Source: Geodermatophilus normandii
Lineage (GTDB): Bacteria; Actinomycetota; Actinomycetes; Mycobacteriales; Geodermatophilaceae
DNA length: 64,000 nucleotides
Direction of reading: 5' to 3'
NCBI RefSeq assembly: GCF_003182485.1
Contig: NZ_QGTX01000001.1
Span: 2,682,001 to 2,746,000, forward strand
This document shows, one piece after another, positions 34,137 to 43,200 of this stretch (its first letter is position 1; each line of letters starts with the position of its first letter). The position numbers and the translations under genes are program-made. The notes under the pieces are model-generated. The model worked only from the letters and a program-made list of their open reading frames with translations. It was not told where the DNA came from and ran no database searches.

Positions 34137-35533
34137 ATGGCTGGACGACGACGACTCCAGGACCGTCTCGCGGTCCTCGGTGGCGCGCGGCCCGACCTGC
34201 TCGAGGCCGCGCCCGGCGCGCGCCCGCGCTTCGCCGCGCTCGGCGGCGTCCTGCTGAGCACCGGCGGCCTCGCCGTCGCCTCGGCGTCGTTCGCGCTGCA
34301 CATGGCCCTCGGCGTCTGGGGGCCGTTCGCGCTGGTGCTCGGGCTCGGCTGGGGCGCCGTCGTGGTCAACCTCGACCGGATGCTGCTCGTCGGCATGGCG
34401 CACGACGCCTCGCTCAAGCGCAACCTCGCCCTCGCCGTCCCGCGCGTGGGCTTGGCGCTGATCCTGGGCGTCGTCGTCGCCACGCCCCTGACGCTGCAGG
34501 TGTTCCACAAGGAGATCGACGCCGAGATCACGGTCATGCAGGCCGAGGCCGCGGACGCGTACCGGCAGTCGCTGGAGTCCGACGCGCGCTTCGCCGGCCT
34601 CGCCGAGCTGCAGGAGCGGGTGACGCGGGGGCAGGACGTCGTCGCCACCGGCGGGCAGAGCGACCCCGCGCTGGCCGCCGTGCAGGCCGACGTCACCGCC
34701 ACGCAGGCCGCCTACGACGCCGCCCTGGCCACCCAGCGCGACCTCGAGGCGCGCGCCCAGTGCGAGCTCGACGGCACCTGCGGCACCGGCGACGCCGGCA
34801 CCGGGGAGGCCTACCTGCAGGCCCGCGCCGCCGCGGACGCGCAGGCCGCCGTCGTCGCCTCGGCCCGGACGGCGCTCGACGACGCGCAGGAGACGGCGTC
34901 CGACGCCGAGTCGCGCAGCGCCGACCTCGCCGCCGCGTCGCTGGCCACCGACCAGGCCGAGCTGACCCGGCTGACCGCCGAGCTCGACCGGCTGCAGGCC
35001 GCGTTCGACGCCACGAACGAGGGCTCCGGCGGCATCCTGCTGCGGCTGGAGGCGCTCGACCGGCTCAGCGACAGCAACGCCACGCTGGCGGTCGCCAAGT
35101 CCATGCTGTCGCTGCTGTTCATGTGCGTGGAGATCCTGCCGGTGCTCATGAAGGTGCTGCTCAACTTCGGCCCGCCGACCGCCTACGACAAGCTCGCGGC
35201 GCTCCGCGACGGCGGCGACGTCGAGATCGAGGAGCTGCAGCAGCAGTCGCGGCGCACCGTGGCCGAGGCGAAGGAGGAGCTGCTGGTCATGGCCGAGCAG
35301 GAGCGCCTCGACCGGCAGAAGGCCGCCATCCGCGCCCGCCACCTCGCCGCGCTGGCGCAGGCCCAGGTCGAGGCCGAGGAGGCCGCCCGCCCGGCGCCGC
35401 AGCCGGCCCCGCGCCGGTCGAGGAGCCCGCCCGACAGCTCTGGGACACCGGCCCGATCCGGCTGGCCCGCTCGGCCGCGCGGACCATCCGCCCGTCCCGC
35501 CGGCCGGGCAACCGGGTTCCGACCGGCGTCTGA
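34137..35533 (+). CDS. DUF4407 membrane protein, paralogue, apparently frameshifted near the end
   Basis: Starts at ATG 34137. The helices, coil and late membrane segment match the DUF4407 gene at 25564: LSTGGLAVASASFALHMAL, LGLGWGAVVVNLDRMLLVG, LALILGVVVATPLTLQVF, a long Ala/Asp-rich coiled coil, then SNATLAVAKSMLSLLFMCVEILPVLMK. After QPAPQPAP-like residues near 35407-35410 the reading frame drifts into an unlikely Ser/Arg-rich tail ending at 35696, whereas another frame continues with good codon use (PVEEPARQLWDTGPIRLARS) to a TGA at 35533. One base appears missing from the CCCC run 35407-35410. The corrected gene is about 465 residues. It stands alone without the Ig-like partner. Confidence 0.75.
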
Positions 35534-35547
35534 CGCCGACCGGCACC

Positions 35548-35593
35548 ACGCACCGAGGCGTGCACTTCCGCGGAAGTGCACGCCTCGGTGCGT
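35548..35593. terminator. 46-bp perfect palindrome
   Basis: Two 23-base arms are exact reverse complements with no spacer; the centre is CCGCGG. It starts 15 bp after the inferred stop of the DUF4407 paralogue, where it would fold as a very strong terminator stem in either strand. Part of it (GTGCACTTCCGC) resembles a dispersed palindromic element. Confidence 0.6.
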
Positions 35594-35811
35594 CATCGGG
35601 CGGCGGTCGACGTCCGGCCTGGCCGGCGGTGTGCGCTCAGGGCGCGTTCCGGGCCGAGGACACGCCGGGAGTGCACATCATCGAGGGGCCGCCTGAGACG
35701 GAGTGCGCTCAAGCCGGGTTCTGCTGTGCGGAACGCGGCCTCTGCGCACACCGTCCAGTGCACTCCCGCCGAAGCGGAGCAGCCGAGAGTTCCTCATCGC
35801 GCCGGGCCGCT
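35594..35811. other. intergenic region upstream of toxin-antitoxin pair
   Basis: About 220 bases with no gene. It contains several GTGCAC/GTGCACT-like words (for example near 35671 and 35758) that echo the palindrome arms, and no clear promoter except the one at the antitoxin start. Confidence 0.4.
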
Positions 35812-35833
35812 TCTAGCCAGAACTCTGGCTAGA
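35812..35833 (+). promoter_or_regulatory. inverted-repeat operator and -10 region of antitoxin gene
   Basis: TCTAGCCAGA and TCTGGCTAGA are exact inverted repeats with a 2-base spacer. The right arm merges with TAGAGT (35830-35835), a -10-like box 6 bases before the GTG start at 35842, which would give a leaderless transcript. Typical of autorepression by a Phd/YefM antitoxin. Confidence 0.7.
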
Positions 35834-35841
35834 GTGGTCGC

Positions 35842-36114
35842 GTGACGACCATTCCGCTCAGCGAGGCCAAGGACAAGCTGTCGGCGCTGGTCGAGGCCGC
35901 CGAGAAGACGCACGAGATCGTCACGATCACCCGCCACGGACGGGAGGCCGCCGTCCTCATGGCGAAGGAGGATCTCGACTCGCTGCACGAGACCCTGTTC
36001 TGGCTCTCGCAGCTCGGCGTCCGCGAGGACGTCGAGGAGGCGCGCGCCGAGGACGAGCGCGACGAGACCTCCTCCGGTGAGGAGCTGAGAGCCGAGTTCG
36101 GCCTGGACGGGTGA
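35842..36114 (+). CDS. Phd/YefM-family antitoxin
   Basis: 90 residues with the Phd/YefM N-terminal fold: TTIPLSEAKDKLSALVEAAEKTHEIVTITRHGREAAVLMAKEDLDSL, then an acidic tail (EEARAEDERDETSSGEELRAEF) that binds the toxin. The GTG start lies 6 bases after a -10-like box, and a 22-bp palindrome overlaps it, so the protein should repress its own operon. Its stop overlaps the toxin start (GTGA). Confidence 0.9.
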   Translation: MTTIPLSEAKDKLSALVEAAEKTHEIVTITRHGREAAVLMAKEDLDSLHETLFWLSQLGVREDVEEARAEDERDETSSGEELRAEFGLDG

Positions 36115-36400
36115 CCGCACCGTTCGAGCTGCGGGTCTCCTCGGCGGCTCGGCGTCAGCTCGGACGCCTGGCTCCGAAGGTGGCGGCAGCCGTGGTCGAG
36201 TTCCTCACGGGGGTCCTGTCTCAGAACCCCCTGCGCCTGAGCAGGCCGTTGAACGGGGACCTCGCCGGGCTGCGCAGTGCGCGGCGGGGCGACTACCGCG
36301 TCCTCCTCGAGGTCGACGAGGACCGTCGCCGCGTCCTCGTGGTGCGCGTCGCCCACCGGTCCGACGTCTACCGCCCGCCGGCGCCGTCCGGGCGGAGTGA
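36111..36400 (+). CDS. RelE/ParE-family toxin, reading frame disturbed at the end
   Basis: The first 88 residues are a RelE/ParE fold: FELRVSSAARRQLGRLAPKVAAAVVEFL, NPLRLSRPLNGDLAGLRSARRGDYRVLLEVDEDRRRVLVVRVAHRSDVYR. The conserved LxGxxxxRxGxYR element and final H-R-x-D-V-Y are in place. After DVYR the frame given does not stop until 36998, running fully through an opposite-strand gene, which is implausible. In another frame TGA occurs at 36398-36400; adding one C to the CCC run 36374-36376 gives a normal 95-residue protein. The end coordinate is that inferred stop. GTG start overlaps the antitoxin. Confidence 0.7.
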
Positions 36401-36458
36401 CGCCCGGTCCCCGGCCGCACGCCCGAGCCGCTCCCGGACGCGAGCCGCACGAGCTCCG

Positions 36459-36944
36459 TCAGAGCCCGGCGCCGTACTGCGGGCAGTAGGCCCCGACCGC
36501 GGCGCCCACGATGGTCCCGGCGTCGCTCGCCGTCACCAACCCGGACGAGAGGACCATGACGCCGGCGTCGTCCACGTCGCCCTGTCCGGTGGAGACGTAG
36601 GCGCAGACGAGCCGCCCGACCTCGATGACCTCGTCCTCGTCGTCACCCGGGGCGAGCAGCCCGGCGGCGGACAGGGTGCCGAGGTACCGGGCATCGGCCT
36701 CCGGGCTGACGTCCATGACCTGTTCACCGGGCCGGGGCAGGGCCCTGGTCGCCGTCGTGGTGGCGGTGGAGGGCTCCGCAGGCCGGGACCCGTCAGGTGC
36801 ACCTGTGCTGGTCGCCGCGGCCGTCGGCGGCGGCGCGGCCACCGTGTCCTCGCCTCGCAGCACGACGAGCGTCACGGCGACCGCGGACGCGAACACGGCC
36901 ATCGCGAGCGCGGTCACCACGACGGCGGTCCGCCTCGACAGCAT
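36459..36944 (-). CDS. DUF732-type membrane-anchored protein
   Basis: From ATG 36944 the product has 161 residues; a GTG at 37004 is the longer option but overlaps the upstream gene. N-terminal membrane anchor (LSRRTAVVVTALAMAVFASAVAVTLVVL), a Pro/Thr-rich stalk, and a C-terminal DUF732 domain: YLGTLSAAGLL, VIEVGRLVCAYVSTGQG, GAAVGAYCPQYGAGL, with two cysteines. DUF732 proteins are exported in mycobacteria and relatives, without a known function. It is the last of three neighbouring DUF732 genes on this strand. Confidence 0.7.
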   Translation of the reverse strand: MLSRRTAVVVTALAMAVFASAVAVTLVVLRGEDTVAAPPPTAAATSTGAPDGSRPAEPSTATTTATRALPRPGEQVMDVSPEADARYLGTLSAAGLLAPGDDEDEVIEVGRLVCAYVSTGQGDVDDAGVMVLSSGLVTASDAGTIVGAAVGAYCPQYGAGL

Positions 36945-36979
36945 CCTCGGGGTCCCGTGCACCGTTGCCGTCCGCGAGC

Positions 36980-37630
36980 TCAGTCGAGGGAGTGCTGAGG
37001 GCACAGGGAGACGATCGCGGCGCTGGTGACCTCGGAGGACTGCCGCGAGGTCATGCCGGAGGAGACGCCGATGCTGACGATGCGGGCCAGCGTCTGGTCG
37101 CCGTTGCCGTAGGTGTCGAGGTAGTCGCAGGTGACGTCGCCGATCTCGACGAGAGTCGCGTCGTCCACCGTCCTGAACGCGAGGTCGGTGCTGCGGAGGA
37201 GCCGCAGGTACTCGTCGTAGTCCGAGGTGTCCGGTGCGGCCGCCTCATCGGCCTGGCCCCGGGCTGCCTCCGCCTCCCGGGCCCGATCGGACGCAGCGGC
37301 CGCCGCCGCCTCCGCCTCGGTGGCCTCGACGCCGAGGTTGTCGACCCCCCGCTGGGCGTCGCGCAGGTCGGTGGCCTGCTGCTCGTCCTCGGCGCGCTCT
37401 GCGGCAGCCAGGTCGGACGCGGTCGAGCGCGAGTCGAGCAGGAGCGCGGTGAGGACCCCGACCCCCATCACCAGGACGGCGGTCACGACGGCGAGCGCGA
37501 CGACCAGGCCGGTGCGCCGGCGCACGGGCGCGGGCGGTACCGGGACGAACGGCGTGCCGTCGCCCACGGTCTGCCAGGGGCCGGGCCCGACCTGCGGCGG
37601 TACGGGTGCTCCGGGGAAGGGCTGGGACAT
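36980..37630 (-). CDS. DUF732-type membrane protein with coiled stalk
   Basis: 216 residues from ATG 37630 (GGAG six bases upstream). A Pro-rich cytoplasmic N-terminus (SQPFPGAPVPPQVGPGPWQ) precedes one membrane helix (TGLVVALAVVTAVLVMGVGVLTALLL), an Ala/Glu coiled coil (ATEAEAAAAAASDRAREAEAARG) and a DUF732 domain (YLRLLRSTDLAF, DVTCDYLDTYGNGDQTL, SAAIVSLCPQHSLD). The same arrangement is repeated in the next upstream gene. Exported domain, function unknown. Confidence 0.72.
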   Translation of the reverse strand: MSQPFPGAPVPPQVGPGPWQTVGDGTPFVPVPPAPVRRRTGLVVALAVVTAVLVMGVGVLTALLLDSRSTASDLAAAERAEDEQQATDLRDAQRGVDNLGVEATEAEAAAAAASDRAREAEAARGQADEAAAPDTSDYDEYLRLLRSTDLAFRTVDDATLVEIGDVTCDYLDTYGNGDQTLARIVSIGVSSGMTSRQSSEVTSAAIVSLCPQHSLD

Positions 37631-37733
37631 GGTGTCTCCGGTTCGAGGACGCAGCGGGACGGTCCGGGCCACGCTGGAGGGAGTCGCGGTGTGAGGCAGG
37701 GCCGACACCCGCCGTCGGCGGGAGCCGGTGGGG

Positions 37734-38474
37734 TCAGGAGCCGTACTCGGGACAGAGGATCTGGGTGGCGGCGGTGACCAGGAGGATCGCGTCGTCGACG
37801 GCGTACGTCGCGGTGGCCCGGTCGAAGGCGTCCGAGAGGTCCGCGGGGGTCCCGGCCGTGGAGTCGAGGTAGCTGCAGACGTCGCGTCCCCGCTGCAGCA
37901 ACTGGGCGTCGGTCGCGCTCGTCATGGTCTCGGTGGCACGGAGGGCGTCGACGAAGGTCTGCGCGTCCGCCGCGGCGGCGTCCGCGTCCGCCTGCTCGCG
38001 AGCGGCGGACGCGTCCTCGGCGGCGCGCTGGGCGGCCTCGGCCGTGGCGATGCGGCGCTCGGCGGCGGCTGCACCCGCCTCGGCGTCGCTGATCCGCTCC
38101 TCCAGCTGACCGCGCTCGTCCCGGACGGCCTGCAGTTCCTCCGCCTGCTGGCGGTCCTCGGCAGCCTCCGCCGCGGCGAGTGCGTCCGCCTCACCCCGGG
38201 CGCTGACCACCAGCGCGGTCAGGACGCCGGCCGCAGCCAGCAGCAGGACGACGGCGGCCGACAGGGCGACGACGAGGCGGTTGCGCCCCCTGTCCCGTGC
38301 CGCGCCGTCCGCCGGGGCGGGCTCCGGCACCGCGAACACCGCGGTCCCGGTCCGCTCGCCGTAGGCGACGGCGTCCTCGGAGCCGGGGGGAAGCGCCGGC
38401 ACCCCGCCCTCGCCCGCCGCGAGGTGTGAGGGCGGGGCGGCCGGGATCGGGGACTCCGAGGTGGGCTGGGACAT
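37734..38474 (-). CDS. DUF732-like membrane protein with coiled stalk
   Basis: 246 residues from ATG 38474. Cytoplasmic Pro/Ala-rich N-terminus beginning SQPTSESPIPAAPPSH, a membrane helix (RLVVALSAAVVLLLAAAGVLTALVV), a long alanine-rich coiled coil (about residues 110-170) and a C-terminal DUF732-like domain with CSYLDSTAGTP and a final ILCPEYGS. It is the third and most upstream member of the DUF732 cluster. The three look like products of local duplication and may form a surface complex. Confidence 0.7.
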   Translation of the reverse strand: MSQPTSESPIPAAPPSHLAAGEGGVPALPPGSEDAVAYGERTGTAVFAVPEPAPADGAARDRGRNRLVVALSAAVVLLLAAAGVLTALVVSARGEADALAAAEAAEDRQQAEELQAVRDERGQLEERISDAEAGAAAAERRIATAEAAQRAAEDASAAREQADADAAAADAQTFVDALRATETMTSATDAQLLQRGRDVCSYLDSTAGTPADLSDAFDRATATYAVDDAILLVTAATQILCPEYGS

Positions 38475-38746
38475 CGCTGCCCTTCCGAACGGGACGCGGC
38501 GACACCGCGACGTGGTCTCGTCATGGGGTCCGCAGCGCGTCCACGCACACGTGGACAGCAGGGGGCGGCGTGCCGACCGGCGCGTCGTCCCCTTCCCGTC
38601 CTCCTCGGACCCGCTGTCGCGCCGGGAACAGCGCGGGCAGCAGTGTGTCAGCGGTCGACGACGGAAACGGGCCGGTACCGATCTCGAACGAGTCACGACT
38701 CGTCACCCCCGACCCACGAGGGCCGACGCGTCCTGAGCGCCCGGCG

Positions 38747-40144
38747 TCAGCCTCCGGCCAGGCGCTCCAGTGCCGCGGTGAAGCTGGCGTTCCACAGGCC
38801 GAGGTGGGGCCAGCGCTCGGCGACGTGCGCCGTCGCCTGCTCGACCGACATCCCCTGCTCGCGCACCAGCCAGCCGCGCAGCACCAGGCCGGTCCGCGAG
38901 GCGCCGCCGTGGCAGTGCACGAGCACGCGATGCCCCTCCGCGTGCAGCGCGGACAGGTCGTCGAGGACGTCGGTGAGCATGACGTCGAGGTCGACGTTGT
39001 ACTCGTTGTCCGCGATGTAGGCCATCCGGTGGTTCGTGTGCGGGAACGGCTCGCCGAGCCGGCACAGCGAGATGACGGCGAAGTCCTCGTCCGAGTACCG
39101 CGCGCCGTCGAGGTTGCCCGCCCAGATCCCCGGCAGGACCTCCACCGGGCCGATCCGCGGGATGACACCGGGGTCGTACGACGGCACCGGCTTGCCGTCC
39201 AGCGCCGCCGCGAGCTGCTGCAGGTCGGCCAGCCGCCAGACGCGGTCGCCGTGCCCGGGGATCCGCCCGTGCACCGCCGAGGACCACCGCATCGGGATGC
39301 CGCCCATCCCGTACACCGCCCCGGCCAGGCCGCCGGCCACGCAGGCGACCGTGTCGGTGTCGCCGCCGAGGTCGAGCACCAGGCGCAGCACCTCGGCGAA
39401 GTCGCGCCCGTGCCGCAGCGCCCACAGCGCCTGCCCGAGCGTCGGCCACACCGCGCCGTTCGACTCGGTCGCGATCGAGGGCTCCCAGTCGGGAGCCAGC
39501 ACGGTCGCCCACCGGTCGCGGTGCTCCTCGGTCACCAGCGCCACGGCGGTGGGGACGGCGGCCAGCGGGTCGCCGCCGTCGAGCGCCACCCGCACCAGCT
39601 CGTGGAAGACGGCGCAGCCCTCGCCGGCCGACGGATCGCCGTGCGTGAGCGCCGAGATCCGCCGGGCGGCGTCCACCGTCGCGTCCGTCCCGGACCGCGA
39701 GAACCAGATGGCCGCCGGCGTCGTCCGCATCAGCGACCCGTTGCCCGCCGCGTGCCCCGACCGCGCGAAGTGCTCGGCGGCCGCGCGGTCCCACGGCAGT
39801 CCCGACGACAGCACCGCCCGCGTCTGGTTGCCGATGTCCGGCGGGTCGGCGTCGGCCCACTGGCGGAAGCGGTCGAAGACGTCGCCCTCGTCGAGCCGGC
39901 CCCGCTCGACCAGCGACCCGGCCACCAGCAGCGCCATCTGCGTGTCGTCGGTGAACTCGCCCGGCTCCCACCCCAGGGGGCCGCCGCCGCACATCTCGGT
40001 GGCGGCCCCCCGGGCCGGGACGGGGAAGCGGGCCGAGAACGCCCCGGGCGGGCCGAACTCGAACGGTGCCCCGAGCGCGTCTCCTACGGCCGAGCCGACG
40101 AGCGCCCCCGCCACCCGGTGGGACCGGTGCAGTCCAGCAGTCAC
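38747..40144 (-). CDS. ADP-ribosylglycohydrolase/dual-specificity phosphatase fusion (paralogue)
   Basis: 465 residues, closely similar along its whole length to the fusion at 16688-18106. Metal motifs FTDDTQM and GGDTDTVACVAGG are intact, as is the phosphatase loop HCHGGASRTG. Both halves should therefore be active. Unlike the first copy it stands alone, without ARPP-1 or the regulator, and begins with a GTG that has no evident ribosome site, perhaps leaderless. The two copies differ mostly in surface loops, suggesting an old duplication or import rather than a recent one. Confidence 0.87.
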   Translation of the reverse strand: MTAGLHRSHRVAGALVGSAVGDALGAPFEFGPPGAFSARFPVPARGAATEMCGGGPLGWEPGEFTDDTQMALLVAGSLVERGRLDEGDVFDRFRQWADADPPDIGNQTRAVLSSGLPWDRAAAEHFARSGHAAGNGSLMRTTPAAIWFSRSGTDATVDAARRISALTHGDPSAGEGCAVFHELVRVALDGGDPLAAVPTAVALVTEEHRDRWATVLAPDWEPSIATESNGAVWPTLGQALWALRHGRDFAEVLRLVLDLGGDTDTVACVAGGLAGAVYGMGGIPMRWSSAVHGRIPGHGDRVWRLADLQQLAAALDGKPVPSYDPGVIPRIGPVEVLPGIWAGNLDGARYSDEDFAVISLCRLGEPFPHTNHRMAYIADNEYNVDLDVMLTDVLDDLSALHAEGHRVLVHCHGGASRTGLVLRGWLVREQGMSVEQATAHVAERWPHLGLWNASFTAALERLAGG

Positions 40145-40255
40145 GGGCGCCAGTCTGCGCGACGCCCCTCAAGCAGCCATCAGCGCTACAAAGGCCCTCC
40201 TCCTCCGGCGCGGAAGGCGCCGATCACGGTCGGCGCGTGAGACCGTCCCGTCTCG

Positions 40256-43200
40256 ATGTACCGCACCGACGGCTCCCTGGTCCTGAGCCCCACCGACCTG
40301 ACCCGCCACCAGGCCTGCCCGCACGTGACGACGCTCGACCTGGCCGTCGCCGACGGCCGGTTGACGCCGCTCGCCGAGGGCCCGACCGACCACGCGGCGC
40401 TCATCGCCGACCTCGGCACCGAGCACGAGATGCGCTACCTCGACGCGCTCGAGGCCGAGGGCCGCACCGTCGTCCGCATCCCGGCGCGGTTCGACGCCGC
40501 GGGCCGCCGCGAGGCCGAGGCGCTGACGCTGCAGGCCATGCGCGACGGCGTCGACGTCATCTCGCAGGCCTCGTTCTTCGACGGCGTCTGGGGCGGCGCG
40601 GCCGACTTCCTGCTCAGGGTCGGCACCCCGTCGCAGCTGGGCGACTGGTCCTACGAGGTCGCCGACGCCAAGCTCGCCCGCCGCGTCAAGGTGCCCGCGC
40701 TGCTGCAGATGGCCACCTATGCCGAGCGCCTCGCCGTCCTCCAGGGCCGCTCCCCCGACCGCGTCTGCGTGGTCACCGGCGACGGCGTGACCAACCCGTG
40801 GCGGCTGGTCGACGTCGCCGCCTACGCCCGCCGCGCCCGACGCAACCTGACTGCGTTCGTCGCCGACCCGCCGGTCACCGAGCCGGTCCCGACGTCGTAC
40901 TGCAACCAGTGCACGTGGAAGCCGCGCTGCGACGCCGAGCTGCTGGCCGCCGACGACCTCAGCCTGGTCGCCGGCATGCGCCGCGACACCCGCGAGGCCC
41001 TGCGCGCCGCCGGCATCGCCACCCTCGAGCAGCTCGCGCAGGCGGACCCCGGGACGCTCAGGGCCGCCCGCATCGGCGCGGCCACCCGCACCCGGCTGCA
41101 GGAGCAGGCGCGCCAGCAGCTCGACGAGCGCCGCACCGGCGTCCCGAGCCGCACGCTGCTGCCGCCGTCGGGACCCACCGGCCTGCTCCGGCTCCCCGAG
41201 CCCAGCCATGGCGACCTCTACCTCGACTTCGAGGGCGATCCGCACTCCGCCGACGGCGCGGGCCTGGAGTACCTCGCCGGCATCGGGGACCGGCAGGGGC
41301 GCTTCACCGCACTGTGGGCGCACGACCCCGCCGCCGAGAGGCAGATGGTCGCCGACCTGATCGACCTGGTCATGGCCGCGTGGGAGGCCGACCGGGACAT
41401 GCACGTCTACCACTACGCCGCCTACGAGGTCAGCGCACTCAAGCGGCTCACCGGCCGATATGGCGTCCGGGAGGCCGAGCTCGACCAGCTGCTGCGCGCC
41501 GAGCGGTTCGTCGACCTGTATCCCGTGGTCAAGCAGTCGATGCGGATCAGCAAGGGCTCGTACTCGATCAAGAAGGTCGAGGCGTTCTACGGCCGGCAGC
41601 ACACCGGCGACGTCGCCGACGCGATGAGCAGCGTCATCGCCTACGAGCAGTGGCTCGCCGACCGCGACCCGAAGCGCCTCGAGGCGATCGAGCTCTACAA
41701 CAAGGACGACGTCGACTCCACCCGCGAGCTGCACGACTGGCTGGAGACGCAGCGCGAGGAGCTGGTGCGCCAGTACGGCGACCAGCCGCGCCCGCTGCTG
41801 CCCGAGGCCACCGGCCCGGCGCCGCGGTCGGAGGCGGAGGTCGAGGAGCTGGCCCTGGTCGAGCGGCTGCAGGAGGCTGGGCACGGCCTGCTCGGCGACC
41901 TCGTGCAGTGGCACCGCCGCGAGGCCCGCCCCGGCTGGTGGGAGTTCTTCGCCCGCGCCGACCTCGACGACGCCGCGCTCGTCGAGGACGGCACCGCCCT
42001 CGGCCAGCTGTCCCCGCCGGTCGAGATCGGCCAGGAGAAGCGCTCCAAGCTCTACGAGTACCGGTTCCCGCCACAGGACACGAAGCTCTCGGCGGGGTCC
42101 ACGGCCGTCGACGTCGACCAGCGGGTCAGCGTGGGCACCGTCGTCGCGCTGGACGCCGTCGCGGGGCGGGTCGTCGTCAAGACGGCGAAGCCGGCCGTCG
42201 CCGCGCGCGGCCTCGGGCCGAGCGGTCCGCTGGACGACAAGGGCATGCGCGCCGCCATCGCCGCGACCGCCGACGACGTCCTCGCCGGCCGGGACTGCCT
42301 CGGGCAGGCGCTGCTCGAGCGGCGGGTGCCCGCGGACTGCCGGCGGCTGCCGGGGGAGGAGGCCGGCGACGCCGTCGTCCGGCTGGGGCTGCGGCTCGAC
42401 GGCGAGGTGCTCGCCGTGCAGGGCCCGCCCGGCAGCGGCAAGACGCGCGCCGCCTCGCACCTGATCCGCGCGCTGCTCGACGCCGGCAAGAAGGTCGGCG
42501 TCACGGCCACCTCGCACGCCGTCATCGGCAACGTGCTGTCGGCCGTCGGCCGGCCGGCGCTGCAGAAGTGCGAGGAGAAGCAGGCCTGCGGAGCGCCGGG
42601 CGTGGAGTGGTCGAAGGACGGCAAGGAGGTCGCCTCCCGCCTGCTCGACGGCGACGTGTCGCTGGTCGGCGGGACGGCGTGGTTCTGGACGCAGCCGGAC
42701 CTGGCCGAGGCCGTCGACGTGCTGGTGGTCGACGAGGCGGGGCAGTTCTCGCTGGCCAACGCGGTGGCGGTGGCGCGGTCGGCGCGGTCGCTGGTGCTGC
42801 TCGGCGACCCGCAGCAGCTCGCCCAGCCGACGCAGGGCGTGCACCCGGGGGAGTCCGGGCTGTCGGCGCTGGAGCACCTGCTCGAGGGGCACCCGACGGT
42901 GCCGCTCGGGCGCGGGATCTTCCTCGACAAGACCTACCGGATGCACCCGGCGCTGACCGCGTTCGTGTCCGACCTGGCGTACGAGGGCCGGCTGGAGTCG
43001 GCGGCGCTGCGCGAGCGGATCACCGTGCGGCCGGGCGGGCTGGTGTCGGGCTCGGGGCTCGCGGTGCGGGAGGTCCGGCACACGGTGCCGTCGTCGGCGT
43101 CCTCGGCGGAGGAGGCGGCCGAGGTGGCCGCCGTCTGGCGGTCGCTGCAGGGCGTCGGCTGGGTGGACGCCGAGGGCGCCGAGCGGCCGATCGGTCCCGA

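Noticed and set aside
36400-36998. C-terminal extension of the ParE-type toxin to 36998.
   Set aside because: It runs antisense through a well-supported DUF732 gene and has no resemblance to the toxin family; a lost base explains it better.
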